In this document: in pieces, positions 11,351-21,820 of the stretch
Position numbering within the stretch: position 1 is the first letter of the stretch
How the letters are laid out: each line of letters starts with the position of its first letter
Source: Trichomonas tenax
Lineage: Eukaryota; Parabasalia; Trichomonadida; Trichomonadidae
Direction of reading: 5' to 3'
Assembly: GCA_023091735.1 (NCBI GenBank)
Contig: JALKBU010000191.1
Location: forward strand, 1 to 63,894
Length of the DNA stretch: 63,894 nucleotides
Program-made: the position numbers and the translations under genes
Notes under the pieces: generated by a model
Databases searched by the model: none
What the model saw: the letters and a program-made list of their open reading frames with translations, nothing else
Told to the model about the DNA's origin: nothing

Positions 11351-11721
11351 TTATAAATTTGATTTGACCAAATAAATGCCTTCATTTTATTGTATGAGAT
11401 TTCTGAAATATTTAATTTACATGTCAAAAAATATATGTCATAATGGATTTTACGTGTCAAATATTTGATAGCTTCAATTACTCACTTATTTATCATATAT
11501 CGGAGATTTTGCTTAGTATCAAACCAATATCTGTTATAATTTGAATGTGATTATAGGTAATTTGGCCACTTTTATTTATATATTTTTAATCTGAATAATC
11601 TTTCCAATATATAGCACATTTGGGAATGAAACCAAAAGAAAATTATCTCTTTTCTATATTTCAGATGATTTTCCTGTTGTATAATGATGTTAAAGGCTGT
11701 TTTTAATATAAAAAATATAAT
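11351..11721. promoter_or_regulatory. Promoter region of the Grp170-like gene
   Basis: Non-coding spacer of 371 bases. It carries TTTACATGTCAAAA at 11417-11430 and the relatives TATGTCATAA and TTACGTGTCAAAT just beyond it, 67-120 bases upstream of the minus-strand start codon. This is one of the clearest occurrences of the recurring TGACATGT-type motif. Confidence 0.45.
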
Positions 11722-12846
11722 TTACAATTCTTTGTTCTTTCCTTTCTTTTCTTGTTCATCTATCTTCTTAACAAGGTATTGACGCTCTGGGTTCTGGATA
11801 GAGTAGTAGAACTCCTCAATCTTGTCATCCATAACACCCATATCATCTGTGACGAGGATGTTATCCCAAATTGTTGCAGCCTTATCGATGTAGTTGTCCA
11901 TGCCGACGTACATCAACTTCTCTGGCTTTCCGAACTTTGGATCTGGGTTATACTCTGGGTTCTCGATGATCCTTGGCTTCCAGTCTCCCTTGAAAGCAGG
12001 GTTCTTTATTCTTCTTGGCTTCCAATCAATCAAGAACTCAGGATTTGGAACTAATGGACACTCCCAAACACCATCTGTTTCATCATTCCATAATGCAGGC
12101 TTCTTCGTGTTTGGATTTGGAATAAGACGTGGGATATCTCTCCACTCTTCTGGAGGAAGGTCGTTTGGATCATCAATCTCAGCAACATCAACCCAATCCT
12201 TTGGTTTCTCATCGAATGGGTCTTCGACGAATTGTGGATTGCAATAGTCGAAATCTTCTTCGAGTGTTGCCTCTCTATCAACCCAGTTGTCCATTCTGAT
12301 CTGATATGTTTGGTTTGCGAAAATGATCAATGTATAGAGATGTGTCAACTGATCATGGAATGTCATCAAAGGCTTTGTGGAAATATATTCAGAACGGTTG
12401 CGCATGATCTTAAACTCGACATGGTGTCTATCCCAGTCGTGGAAATCTTGGCCAAATGAAATTTCGTAGAAACTCTTTGGATTGTATGTGTTTTGGCGGA
12501 AGTTATTTCCGAACAATTTCAATTTAGTTGATCCTGTTCCGATTTTGCCCTCGTTCTTGACCATATACTGGAAAATCAAATCTCTGCCTGATGTGTTGAA
12601 TGGTTTGTCGAAACGTGCGCTGATGATATACATGCTATCGTCTTCTGTCGCGATTAAGCCTCTCTGCTGCTTCTTATCGATGTAAATTGAGCCAGCGCTG
12701 ACATCAAAGTCGCCAAGCGGCGGTCCTCGCTTCGGTTTTTGCCCAACAATCCACTTCGACTTCCATGTGGGGCTGTCAAACGTGTCCCAGAAGTATATTG
12801 TCGAAGCAGAAAGAGAAGAAAACACAAAAAACATTTCTATTGTCAA
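11722..12846 (-). CDS. Calreticulin-like ER chaperone lacking the lectin-domain cysteines
   Basis: Encodes 374 residues; Met5 is an equally good start and leaves a short leader (FFVFSSLSAS). The globular domain runs from about 18 to 200 and includes TFDSPTWKSKWIVG and the family phrase THLYTLI near 168-174. The proline-rich P-domain (about 205-305) has three type-1 repeats of the DP-DxxPxxW pattern and three type-2 repeats (NPEF..WKPR, NPAFKGDWKPR, NPEYNPDP). There is no transmembrane segment, so it is calreticulin rather than calnexin. The acidic calcium tail is missing and the protein ends GKNKEL, a plausible KDEL variant. Both cysteines of the conserved globular-domain disulfide are absent: CGGGYVKLF is replaced by GTGSTKLKLF near 103-112. 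Sugar binding may therefore be altered (inference). Confidence 0.93.
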   Translation of the reverse strand: MTIEMFFVFSSLSASTIYFWDTFDSPTWKSKWIVGQKPKRGPPLGDFDVSAGSIYIDKKQQRGLIATEDDSMYIISARFDKPFNTSGRDLIFQYMVKNEGKIGTGSTKLKLFGNNFRQNTYNPKSFYEISFGQDFHDWDRHHVEFKIMRNRSEYISTKPLMTFHDQLTHLYTLIIFANQTYQIRMDNWVDREATLEEDFDYCNPQFVEDPFDEKPKDWVDVAEIDDPNDLPPEEWRDIPRLIPNPNTKKPALWNDETDGVWECPLVPNPEFLIDWKPRRIKNPAFKGDWKPRIIENPEYNPDPKFGKPEKLMYVGMDNYIDKAATIWDNILVTDDMGVMDDKIEEFYYSIQNPERQYLVKKIDEQEKKGKNKEL

Positions 12847-13246
12847 TTTTTATGTTTCGAAATCAATTATAGGGTATGCAAATCATATGTAGGGGAATTA
12901 AAATCGGGTTTGAAAAATTTAAGCAGGGGAAAATCGAGATAGTTTTGATAATATATCAATCTCTGCCACCTTCCATAAGATTCATACCCTTCACAATTTA
13001 GCTATGGGATACATTTAAGATGAAATTATCAAAAATATTTCTAAAGTGAATGGAGTGTTTATATATATTTAATATAGTGCTATAATACATATCAGATCAG
13101 CAAAAGATGTGTTTATTAATGTCCGAAAGATATTACAGCTAATGTATAGCCTTCTCTATGCAAAAAAATGTATAGTTAAAATGACCGCCACATGAAACAA
13201 CAACACATTATGTCTACTATTATATCAAACAATGAAGTAATTATAA
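12847..13246. other. Intergenic region
   Basis: AT-rich spacer of 400 bases containing the promoter of the calreticulin-like gene at its left end. I see no further ORF, tRNA or repeat. Confidence 0.5.
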
Positions 13247-15517
13247 TTATAACATTTTCTCGAATAGTTCAGTATTCAATGTTGAACTTCTAACAATCTT
13301 AATTCTCCTCTTGTAGCAAATGATTAAAGAAGAAACTGCCGCAATCACCATAATTATGAACATAATGACTAATGGGATAATGATTTTCATCGTGTTGTTC
13401 CTATCATTATTTATTGAATCATCTTTCATAACTGTGACAACGTTGTGTGATGCAACAAATTTTAATTTTTTGTTATTCCATGATTTAATAACATCTCTCC
13501 AATTATGGTTAATTAAGGAGCCATTTGTAAAAATGATATTAAAGACAGAAACATTAGGCTCTAATATAACTATATCTGGTAAGTTCTCTTGCATGCTCGA
13601 TGTTTCGATTGTTAAATCGCATTGATCACTTTGAGCGTAAACAGTACAATGATCGAAGTCCCAGTTGCTTAGTGTCAAATGATTATAAGTTGAAAATTTT
13701 CCAGAAAAGATAATGTGATTTAATTCCAATTCAACGGTGTAATTGAAGAGTTGGTTGTGTAATTTAATCTTTTGAAAGTCATATGAAATGAATTTGAAAT
13801 TATCATAAAAAATTGGATCAACTGATACCAATTGATTTGGTAAATAAAAAGCGAGTTCTGATAAACGAGATATTACATTAGATGGGATTTGGATATCATC
13901 TGTGTGATTTGATATACTTCTATATACCGTGAGTGATGTTCTTGGCTGCAAATTAGTGAGAAAAACTGGCGATTGAGTTGTATGCTCAACATCTTGACAA
14001 TCGACAGCATTGATGAATTAGCTTCCTGTATATTCTTTGAATGACTTGTCAACTTCAATACCCAAGTTCCCCGGAGATTTAATTGTTATTGGATTTATAA
14101 TATTAGCATTCTTATCTCTTGTAATGAAATACTTTGCTGCAATTTGTATATAGAATGTTATTTTCAGACCTTCAGTGTTAGCAAGCGCAATATTATGGAA
14201 TAAAGTTGGATGTATAATAATGGAATCATTCTTAATATGAAGTGTAGCATTATCGCACCTCACATCTTGTATTTTCACATTGACTTTTGTTTGATTTGAA
14301 TATTTAATGTATATAACATTGTCATCATCAATTTCAAGATTCTTGACATTACTGAAATCAATATATTGGCTAAGAGAAGATTCGATTAATGATAATTTAT
14401 CTCATGGTGCAACGATTGCTGATAATGAAAGATGGTCAATGTATTCAATTTGAACGTTTTTCGGAATGTCTTTATCTGCATGAATATATATATACAAAGG
14501 GAAATTTATAGTTGTTATGATATGAAAATTGAAGTCTTGATATTCCAAGTTTGAAATGTTGAAATATGTGAATTTTTCATAAATATGATAATTATTTCCT
14601 TTGTAATATCAGTTAAATAATTTCTCCATTGATTAAATTTGTCAAGGAATTGATATGGAGGCTGAGCAGCCTCATTTCCAAAGCTTTAGAATGCATATAT
14701 CCATGAGTTTCCTATATTGGACAAAAGCGACAGAAAGCTGTGAATATTCTTGTTTTTGTTCGTCATAGCTTTTGTATTTGAATTCAAGATCGGACAATTT
14801 TTGGGTTGTAACTCTCTTAATTATTTTATCAGAATACTTGATGCATAGTTCTACGCCATATTCTGATAAGAGTATTCATGCATTTTTGGCTATCAATGCT
14901 GTGTGTCTTTTGTTCAGCAGTGAAGTATAATTAATTGGATACCCATAAACATCGTATTCGTATGAAATTTGTCCCCTAATAATGGAATTTTCGCATTCCA
15001 TCAGATCCGTGGATGATCGACACATTGTCTTTATGGAGAGAAATCTTTTTGTATAAAAATTGTTAAACTTCAATACTGAATCGCTTGCTTGAAATTGTAC
15101 AAAATAAAAATTTTCAATTAGTTCTGAAGCATTACACCAAGAAAAATTGCCTGATCTGATAGTAAATAATGGTTTCTTATTATCCAAATATTTAAATTTA
15201 ATGATGCCATATGCTATAAATTTTTCAATGCTGATTTTCTTATTAGGATCAATATCCCATTGAATAACAGAATTGCGACTCACGTATAAAGTGGAATTCT
15301 CATGTTTTCTGAAACCTTAATATATTCTACTGGAAATGATGGGGGATCGACAACTTCAATTTCAACTCTGTTTTCTGGTTTTGCGTTAATTTCATACAAC
15401 GAAGAAACAACAGTTGCATTGGTAGAGCAGTTTGGAGATGAGTCACTGAATCGAATGCAGTAATATTCAGTTGTCAATTCCAATGATTGTCGCCAAAAAA
15501 AAATAAATAAAAAACAT
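13247..15517 (-). pseudogene. Broken gene for a type I membrane (surface) protein
   Basis: Coding-like sequence continues on the minus strand for about 2.2 kb but is split over several frames. An ATG at 15515-15517 begins a hydrophobic leader (MFFIYFF) that leaves frame in a run of T. The next segment (to 15280) ends at a stop while a second frame continues (15283-14876). More stops and shifts follow to about 14280, then 14278-14018 and 13951-13247. The last part contains a clear membrane helix (IIIPLVIMFIIMVIAAVSSLII) and a short basic tail (CYKRRIKIV). The extracellular part is rich in Asn, Ser and Thr with N-glycosylation sequons, like trichomonad surface proteins, but I could not assign a family. 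At least five disabling changes argue against expression as one protein. Confidence 0.7.
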
Positions 15518-17527
15518 GAAATGAATTAACCTTATTTGGTGGTAATCTTATTACGTTAAAAGCACTTCAGAATATGATTTCCATATGCCAATGGCACCGC
15601 AATAGCGAATATTATTGACATATCTTTTAATTTTGACGTTTGTCCTTGGATTATTTATATTATAGTCCGAGGTGTCTCAATTTTTTGAGAACTTTTAACG
15701 TACAAAATTTTTCGAAAAAATTAACAAAACATAAATTAAATCATGTTTACAGTATTTATTTCAAAACTTATCAAAGTTTAAAATTTTTTGCTAATTTTTA
15801 TTATATAGGATGGTATTCAATAAAGAGATGATATTTTTACTTCAAATTCCTAAAATCCGCAAATTTCGTGGGAAATTTGAAAAGTGTAATGAAATGAGAA
15901 AATAACGTGATAAACGTAAACTGCATTGACTAAAGAAAGATATTTGACCTAAAAATGCAAAATTTACATTAATCGAATAAAATGTTGAATTATTGAAGGC
16001 AAATTGTATGAGATTCTTATATGATATGACAACAAATCTTTTATTATATGCCCAGCAGTAAGATTGCTGGTATAAAATCATATTTTCAAAATCCAAAAAA
16101 TAAATTCTCATTCTTTTAAATAATTGTGCACTTTTCAACTTCCACATCTATAGGAAAGTAAGATTGAAAAGAGCAAAACCAGATTTGATGACTTTTTCAC
16201 AAGATTTCATTTTTTGATGAAATTATGAAATAACATGATTTTCAACTGTTGTTTTGTGTATATTTCAAAACCACAAAATCAAAATTGAGTTATGGTGAGT
16301 TTCATCTTGACAAAATTTAATGTTTTACTAATTCTGAGCAGAGAATCAGATTTTCTAATTATTGGAGATCATGAACAAAAATCATGTCATTTTAGAATAA
16401 TGCATGTTAAACATCTGATCCATCACTATCTCCTTACGATTGGAGATAGTCAACACCAAAAATCATTTACACCATGGAACCATATTATCCTCATAATGTA
16501 GAATTCCCAAAAAGCAGAAATTTCAATACCATTTGCTATTGAATTCCTTAATTTTTCAAGGTTTTAGTCCGGTGATCTTCTTGAAATCAATATGCTTACC
16601 TATCCACTGTTGTTAAATATCATTTCAAGCAAGATTTCGAATTCTCAAATCATAACAATTTAGTGAAAAAATGGCAAAAGTATTTATTGAATCGAATATA
16701 TGATTATTGAGCATGCTCTCCTTAAGATATCCGCCAAATAGTAAAGCAAAGGACTGCAAATGTTCATATACGAAAATTTTCATAAAATGGAAAATGAGAT
16801 ATGTCCATTGTAGTTCCTATATTTTTATTTGAATACAAAACAATTATTTCATTGAAAAAAATTGAATGCCCCCCATATAAAATCGAGTCGGAGCTTTTCA
16901 ATAGTTTACACTAAAATACAATTCAAAACCATTCAATTTTTTGAGACCTCTCAGACGACGATTTTTCTATGGCAATGCGTGGATTAGATATATTATTGTA
17001 GCTGAAGGTAAATGAAGGGAGGAACGAGATTAATATTTTGCTATTAAAATCGAAAATGTTCAATGGCAATCATCTCATATATGTCAATTCAATTTTAATG
17101 CAATAATTGCTATTTATTGCTGAACTATAATATTTTTGCACTATATAAAAGCTCTAAAACGAATCATAAACATTGATATTTAATTCATTTTAAAACCAAT
17201 ATTATATTAGCGCATGTAAATGTTAAAATAGTCACACTATACAATGTCTCGATTGTGTATGGATGATTGTGCCAAAAGAATGAAATAACTTGATAAAAAG
17301 ATAAAAAATGATATATAAGCGCTGCATTGAAAATTGCAATGAAGAAAAATCTATGGAAAGTACTATGATGAAGAGAAAAGTATTGATTATGATTTGATCA
17401 ATGATTTTTGGATCATAATAAAATAATTTTGACATGTAAAGCGATGTTGAAAAAATTTTATGTGACAAAATTTTGACAAAAAAATCACACCCTAAATTTA
17501 TATCCGATTTTGTTGTCAATTTTATTA
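15518..17527. other. Gene-poor AT-rich region
   Basis: Two kilobases without a convincing gene. The ORFs present (up to about 100 codons) are low-complexity and have no recognisable domain. TTAACCTTATTTGG at 15526-15539 lies just upstream of the dead membrane-protein gene. The right end must contain the Atg8 promoter, including TGTGACAAAATTTTGACAAA about 50 bases before its start codon. Confidence 0.5.
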
Positions 17528-17899
17528 ATGTTTTCTACAAAGAACGATTCCAGATACAAGTGCGAGAAAACATTCGAAGAGAGAGCCGCAGAGTCCGCAA
17601 ATATAATCCGTAAGTACAAAAGCCACGTTCCAGTTATAGTTGACAAAGACCCAAGATGCACTTTACCCGATATCGAAAGACAGAAGTTCCTTGTCCCATC
17701 GGAGCTCTCCAACGGCCAGTTCATTTATGTTGTCCGCAAGAGGATCAACCTGCAGTCTGCTGATGCGATTTTCCTTTTCGTAAATAAGAAACTTCCACCT
17801 CCAAACTCAACAATGGGTGCTCTCTATGAAGAAAACCGTGATGAGGATGGCTTTATGTACTGCTTATACAGTTCTGATAACTCCTTTGGCTCACAATAA
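17528..17899 (+). CDS. Atg8/LC3-family ubiquitin-like autophagy protein
   Basis: Encodes 123 residues from the ATG at 17528, giving MFSTKNDSRYKCEKTFEER, which matches the usual Atg8 N-terminal helices. The core shows the expected pattern: PVIVDKDPRC (PVIVEK in the family), KFLVPSELSNGQF, IYVVRKRINL, AIFLFVNKKLPP, STMGALYEENRDEDGFMYCLYSS. The C-terminus is NSFGSQ: a glycine in the Atg4 cleavage position followed by two residues, so processing is needed before lipidation to phosphatidylethanolamine. The function is autophagosome formation and cargo recruitment. Length and motif content are normal. A TTG further upstream in the same frame is not needed as a start. Confidence 0.96.
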   Translation: MFSTKNDSRYKCEKTFEERAAESANIIRKYKSHVPVIVDKDPRCTLPDIERQKFLVPSELSNGQFIYVVRKRINLQSADAIFLFVNKKLPPPNSTMGALYEENRDEDGFMYCLYSSDNSFGSQ

Positions 17900-18032
17900 A
17901 AACGTTTGTTTTATCTGAACATTCATCAAATACGGATGGATTGTTTGCACTTGCTTTTCATAGTTTTTTAATGTATAAAAAGTTTCGTGCCTATAAATAA
18001 ATGATTAAATTTCGATAAAATACAAACAGTTT

Positions 18033-20216
18033 TTATATATCATCAGAAAAGGCCGAATTCTTGATTTTGAGGAGTGGTGGAGGAAGTGAGTTCCTTTTTG
18101 CTGCTAATTCACTTACAGCTGACGGCCTTTCGGTATTATTTCCAGCTTTAGTTTTCTTCGATTTCACTCTTTTCACGACTTTCTTTATCTTCTTTCTGTG
18201 CGGTGAATCCATTGTTTGAGGGATATCAAGGGTCTGATCAGCCTTTGGTTCTTCACTCAGCATCGTCTGCATTCTTCTATGACGTCTCTTCTTTGGTGAT
18301 GATTCCTCATCACTCGTTAATTTAGTTTCTTTCGATTCTTTGACAGATGACAAGTTCTTTGTTAGTTCTGCGAACTCAAGCTGGCATTCACCGTGATAAA
18401 GGAATCCATGGCTTGCTTCTATCAAAGAATCCTTGAGTTGCTCGAACCTCGAATGCCTCAGTTTCCTCGCTTTAAGAAGATCGTCGAAATCTGATTGAGG
18501 GAAGAAGAAGCGAAGGTTGCGACGAGAAATTGCAGATGTTGCAGCATCAATGTAATCAACGAAGAGCGATGCAGAAGATGGAATCAAACCATCACAGTGC
18601 AAAACTTTGATTGATGATTGAAGAATTGTTTTAATGAAAGAAACGCCATCATCTCCACCTCGACTCCAATTTACGTCTAAATACTCCAAATTCGGGTTCT
18701 GGCAGACAGCGGAGCAAACTGGAACGAAAAATCTTCCGAGATACGCATTCTCGTTAGAAGAAAGGTTAATTTTTCTCGCTGTGCATGTTGGCAGATAATT
18801 TATGAGTGAAAGCAATGGCTGCATGTCGAGTTCATGGAAGCATCCTTGCATCGACAGAGTGTGAATTTTCACATTTCTTTGAAGCAATGAAAACAAATTA
18901 GAATGAACAGGATTCGAGTCCCAAACGAATTCTCTGAGAGAAACTAATTGAAGTGTCTTCATACTCTTGAATAATTGGATCCAATCCTGTGTTGACGCTT
19001 CAGCGCGCGCCAAAGAAAGCTTTAAAGCGCTGTTGAAATGCTTTGCGAAATAGTCGAATAATCCAACTAATGCTGATTGACCGAATGTAATACCATTGGC
19101 AATAAGATGCGCCAATGATGAAGGAGGTCTTGCTGTACTCGCTGAAATAGATGTGCAGGCATTTCCACTGATGTCAAGAGTTCTAATTTTTGTACTTGAA
19201 ACAGCAGCACATATCTTCGCAATATCCAAGCCGCAGTTGGTAATGGAGAGAGCTGTAAGCACAGAAAGCTTAGCAACAAGCGTTGAAACCTTTACTGATG
19301 GTGTTGAGTCAACACACAAGAATTTTAGTTTGCTGCCGACAGGTCCAGGAAGAAAGTAATTGTAAAATGTGTTGACAGTGTCTGGCTTAAGAGCATTACG
19401 GAAACAAATTGATGGAACATTCTTTGCAGCAATGCAACTCGCTAAACTGCGAATTGCAGCTGCTGTGAAGTGAGACCCATCGAAAGTTAATCCTAAAATT
19501 TTTTGGCGCTCGTTTGATTGAATAGCAACTAAAAACTTGTCAAATTTGGGAGTTATAGGTCCCTCTATATGATATGTATCGATTGATGATGCTCTAGAAG
19601 TAAAATCAGAAAGATACACAAATGGATCAAAATTTTCTGCAGAAAAGACTGTTAGCGAAGATATGAATGAACACAGTGGCAAAACATCGAGAACAAGTTG
19701 AAAAGCGTCTTGAACATTCTTAAATTCTCTAAAAATAATTTTGCTTTCTTGATAAGTATGAATGCGCGTAATTCTATTGATCGTATCGTCAACAGTCTCT
19801 ATCTGGAGCATTTCAGCTCGATTTCTTATTCTCCAAAGAACTGATTTTAATTCGGGTGTAGAACGCTCATTTTTAAATACTTCCATTCCAGATCGATGTA
19901 ATTCTTCATCTGTAAGCATTGACGATGCTATTTTCTTGAAAACATTAACAAAACCGGAATCATTTTCAGTTTGGAAAGAAAATTTAGTGGTATCAAATGT
20001 AAAAAAGTATCCATTTGAACTATACTCGAACTGGTTAAGCGTATTTATATAAAATGTTTGAACTACTTTGTTGTATTGCGAATAAATAAACATTTTTCCT
20101 TCAATTATTGCGAGAAATCGCTCCATTTGTGTTGTGGCATTCGCTGGTTCTTGAATTCGTATCAAGATGTCTGGTTCTGATTTGTCTTTCTTTAGAAGAC
20201 CCAGAAGCGTTTTCAT
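18033..20216 (-). CDS. CARMIL-like PH and leucine-rich-repeat protein
   Basis: Encodes about 727 residues from the ATG at 20214-20216 (MKTLLGLLKKDKSEPD); the frame is open further upstream but without a better start. Residues about 15-115 form a PH-like beta domain (LIRIQEPAN, MERFLAIIEGKMFIYS, FYINTLNQFEYSSNGYFFTF). Residues about 170-580 are ribonuclease-inhibitor-type LRRs, for example LSALTALSITNCGLDI-like units and KIRTLDISGNAC. A coiled segment and a strongly basic, disordered tail follow (KKRRHRRMQ, KKIKKVVKRVKSKKTK). This is the order of CARMIL/LRRC16 proteins, which regulate actin capping protein at membranes. I could not identify a capping-protein-interaction motif with certainty, so only the architecture is claimed. 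Trichomonads have a large family of such proteins. Confidence 0.8.
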   Translation of the reverse strand: MKTLLGLLKKDKSEPDILIRIQEPANATTQMERFLAIIEGKMFIYSQYNKVVQTFYINTLNQFEYSSNGYFFTFDTTKFSFQTENDSGFVNVFKKIASSMLTDEELHRSGMEVFKNERSTPELKSVLWRIRNRAEMLQIETVDDTINRITRIHTYQESKIIFREFKNVQDAFQLVLDVLPLCSFISSLTVFSAENFDPFVYLSDFTSRASSIDTYHIEGPITPKFDKFLVAIQSNERQKILGLTFDGSHFTAAAIRSLASCIAAKNVPSICFRNALKPDTVNTFYNYFLPGPVGSKLKFLCVDSTPSVKVSTLVAKLSVLTALSITNCGLDIAKICAAVSSTKIRTLDISGNACTSISASTARPPSSLAHLIANGITFGQSALVGLFDYFAKHFNSALKLSLARAEASTQDWIQLFKSMKTLQLVSLREFVWDSNPVHSNLFSLLQRNVKIHTLSMQGCFHELDMQPLLSLINYLPTCTARKINLSSNENAYLGRFFVPVCSAVCQNPNLEYLDVNWSRGGDDGVSFIKTILQSSIKVLHCDGLIPSSASLFVDYIDAATSAISRRNLRFFFPQSDFDDLLKARKLRHSRFEQLKDSLIEASHGFLYHGECQLEFAELTKNLSSVKESKETKLTSDEESSPKKRRHRRMQTMLSEEPKADQTLDIPQTMDSPHRKKIKKVVKRVKSKKTKAGNNTERPSAVSELAAKRNSLPPPLLKIKNSAFSDDI

Positions 20217-20812
20217 CAAATTAAAAAAAAAAAGAATTTTAAAATTTTCAAAAACTCTGAAAATAGCTGACACAAAGTGTGTAGGCTCATGTTTTCATCA
20301 AATTTTAGGATTTTGCAATTTTTGATATTTTCACTAATTTATTGATCCAAATGTCTTTGCTTGATGTGCAGATACATAATTCATAAGAATTTTGGCATTT
20401 TGATTTAAGGATCTTTTATTTCAACTTTTTCTCACTATCAGGTTTATCCATAGCTTTGTCACACTGTGCATCATATAACACTGTATTGTATTGAATTGAT
20501 TGCACATCACAACACATTCTGACATGAAACTAAAAGTCAGTTTTGATATTTTTGCATATCTATTCGACAATAAATAGAAATAAATTTGAAAAATAAAATT
20601 CATAAAAGAATTATATAATTTTATATGTCACAAACAACTGCAAATTGATGAGCAGATATATGAGGAGATGATTTTAAACACTATAAATGAAATTGAATCA
20701 AAATTGATCCATTGTATTTGGTAAATTGTTCAACTGTGTTAACGTAATGGATGGAATCAAATGTGAATATCTTAGTTTCAAGTAATTCGAAAGTTCTTGA
20801 ACAAAAATTGAA
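20217..20812. other. Intergenic region
   Basis: AT-rich spacer of about 600 bases between two minus-strand genes. It contains the promoter of the PH-LRR gene at its left end. The one ORF over 50 codons is low-complexity. No repeat is noted. Confidence 0.5.
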
Positions 20813-21727
20813 TTATTGTGATACCTTGTTTTGTTGAGGATCAGATGTGAATTGACTTAGTTTGTTTTTGATCTGTTCGAGTTCTGCCTGCTTGATTTTG
20901 ATTCTTTCATATTGTTCTGCGAGTGTTTTAAGTAATTCTTCCTCTTCTTGCGAAATTTTTGACTTTTGAGCTTCATCTGATGACTTTTGAGTTCGTTTAG
21001 TGCTATATTTCTTTGTAATTAAATTATATTCTTTAAGAGGATCGTAAGAGGAAACACTTTGCAGATGATTATCGAACTTTTGTTTCTGTGCTTCTATTGC
21101 TTTAATGACTAAGTCTGTCTGATAGTTTTTAACACCAATCATTTTTGGAGAAGGTTTTATTGGGATCTGAGAGTCTTTGAACATTCTCATGTCGGGTTTG
21201 TAGTGAAGATATTTCAGTTGTTTCTTGAGAGTCTCCGTTTCTTTCTTTCTCATTTCAATTTTTTCTGTATAAAAATTCATTTTTGAAATTCTGTCGAAAA
21301 GAATCTTGCACTGTGCCTTTGCATGGTTGACTCTAATCTTAGAATCAAAAATGTTTCCCTGTCTTAATCTCAAATCTTTAAGGAAATCTATAACGCCAAC
21401 ACAAGATTTTCTACATTTTTCCAATTTGTGCTGCAAAAATTCAATCTCGGTATCCATTTTCTGGATTTTGAGTCTTTCTTGTTCTTCTTTATTATGAACA
21501 ATTTCAGCTATGGATAAACCGCAGTTCGGCGTTTGATCACAGAGACGATATATAGCGTTAATTCTTTCAATTGGTCCTTTATATTGATCATTTTCCATTT
21601 GGCGAATTATTTCAAGTTGATATTCGTGCTCTTCTTTATGTCTGTGAAGAATCTTGAGTCCACTTTCGATTTTAATCTTCAATCTCTCAATTTCTTCCTT
21701 AAGTTTCTTAATTTCTTGAGATTCCAT
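20813..21727 (-). CDS. Coiled-coil protein, unknown function
   Basis: Encodes 304 residues from the ATG at 21725-21727 (MESQEIKKLKEEIERL); a longer reading frame adds only a hydrophobic run from the promoter. Nearly all of the protein has heptad-like charged helical sequence: coiled coils at about 1-60, 80-190 and 250-300, interrupted by a proline-containing linker (IPIKPSPKMIG). A short central segment NCGLSIAEIVHNKEEQERL could be a domain boundary. No known family was recognised. Its composition resembles axonemal or basal-body coiled-coil proteins, but that is only a resemblance. It is divergent from the next gene with 93 bases between the start codons, so the two probably share a promoter. 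Confidence 0.72.
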   Translation of the reverse strand: MESQEIKKLKEEIERLKIKIESGLKILHRHKEEHEYQLEIIRQMENDQYKGPIERINAIYRLCDQTPNCGLSIAEIVHNKEEQERLKIQKMDTEIEFLQHKLEKCRKSCVGVIDFLKDLRLRQGNIFDSKIRVNHAKAQCKILFDRISKMNFYTEKIEMRKKETETLKKQLKYLHYKPDMRMFKDSQIPIKPSPKMIGVKNYQTDLVIKAIEAQKQKFDNHLQSVSSYDPLKEYNLITKKYSTKRTQKSSDEAQKSKISQEEEELLKTLAEQYERIKIKQAELEQIKNKLSQFTSDPQQNKVSQ

Positions 21728-21820
21728 TGAAGTAAAATAAAAGAATATGACAAATAAAAATTTATTTAGCAAAAATAAACTTGGCTTATTTTACATGACA
21801 AAAAAAATCCAAAATCATCA
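21728..21820. promoter_or_regulatory. Short bidirectional promoter between two coiled-coil genes
   Basis: Only 93 bases separate two divergent start codons. It contains TTTACATGACAAAA (21790-21803), a variant of the recurring TGACATGTAAA motif, and a TTTGTCATAT sequence near the other start. Everything needed to start both genes should lie here. Confidence 0.5.

Noticed and set aside
15842..16147. 101-codon minus-strand ORF
   Set aside because: Phe/Ser/Leu-rich low-complexity translation in AT-rich DNA without an upstream motif.
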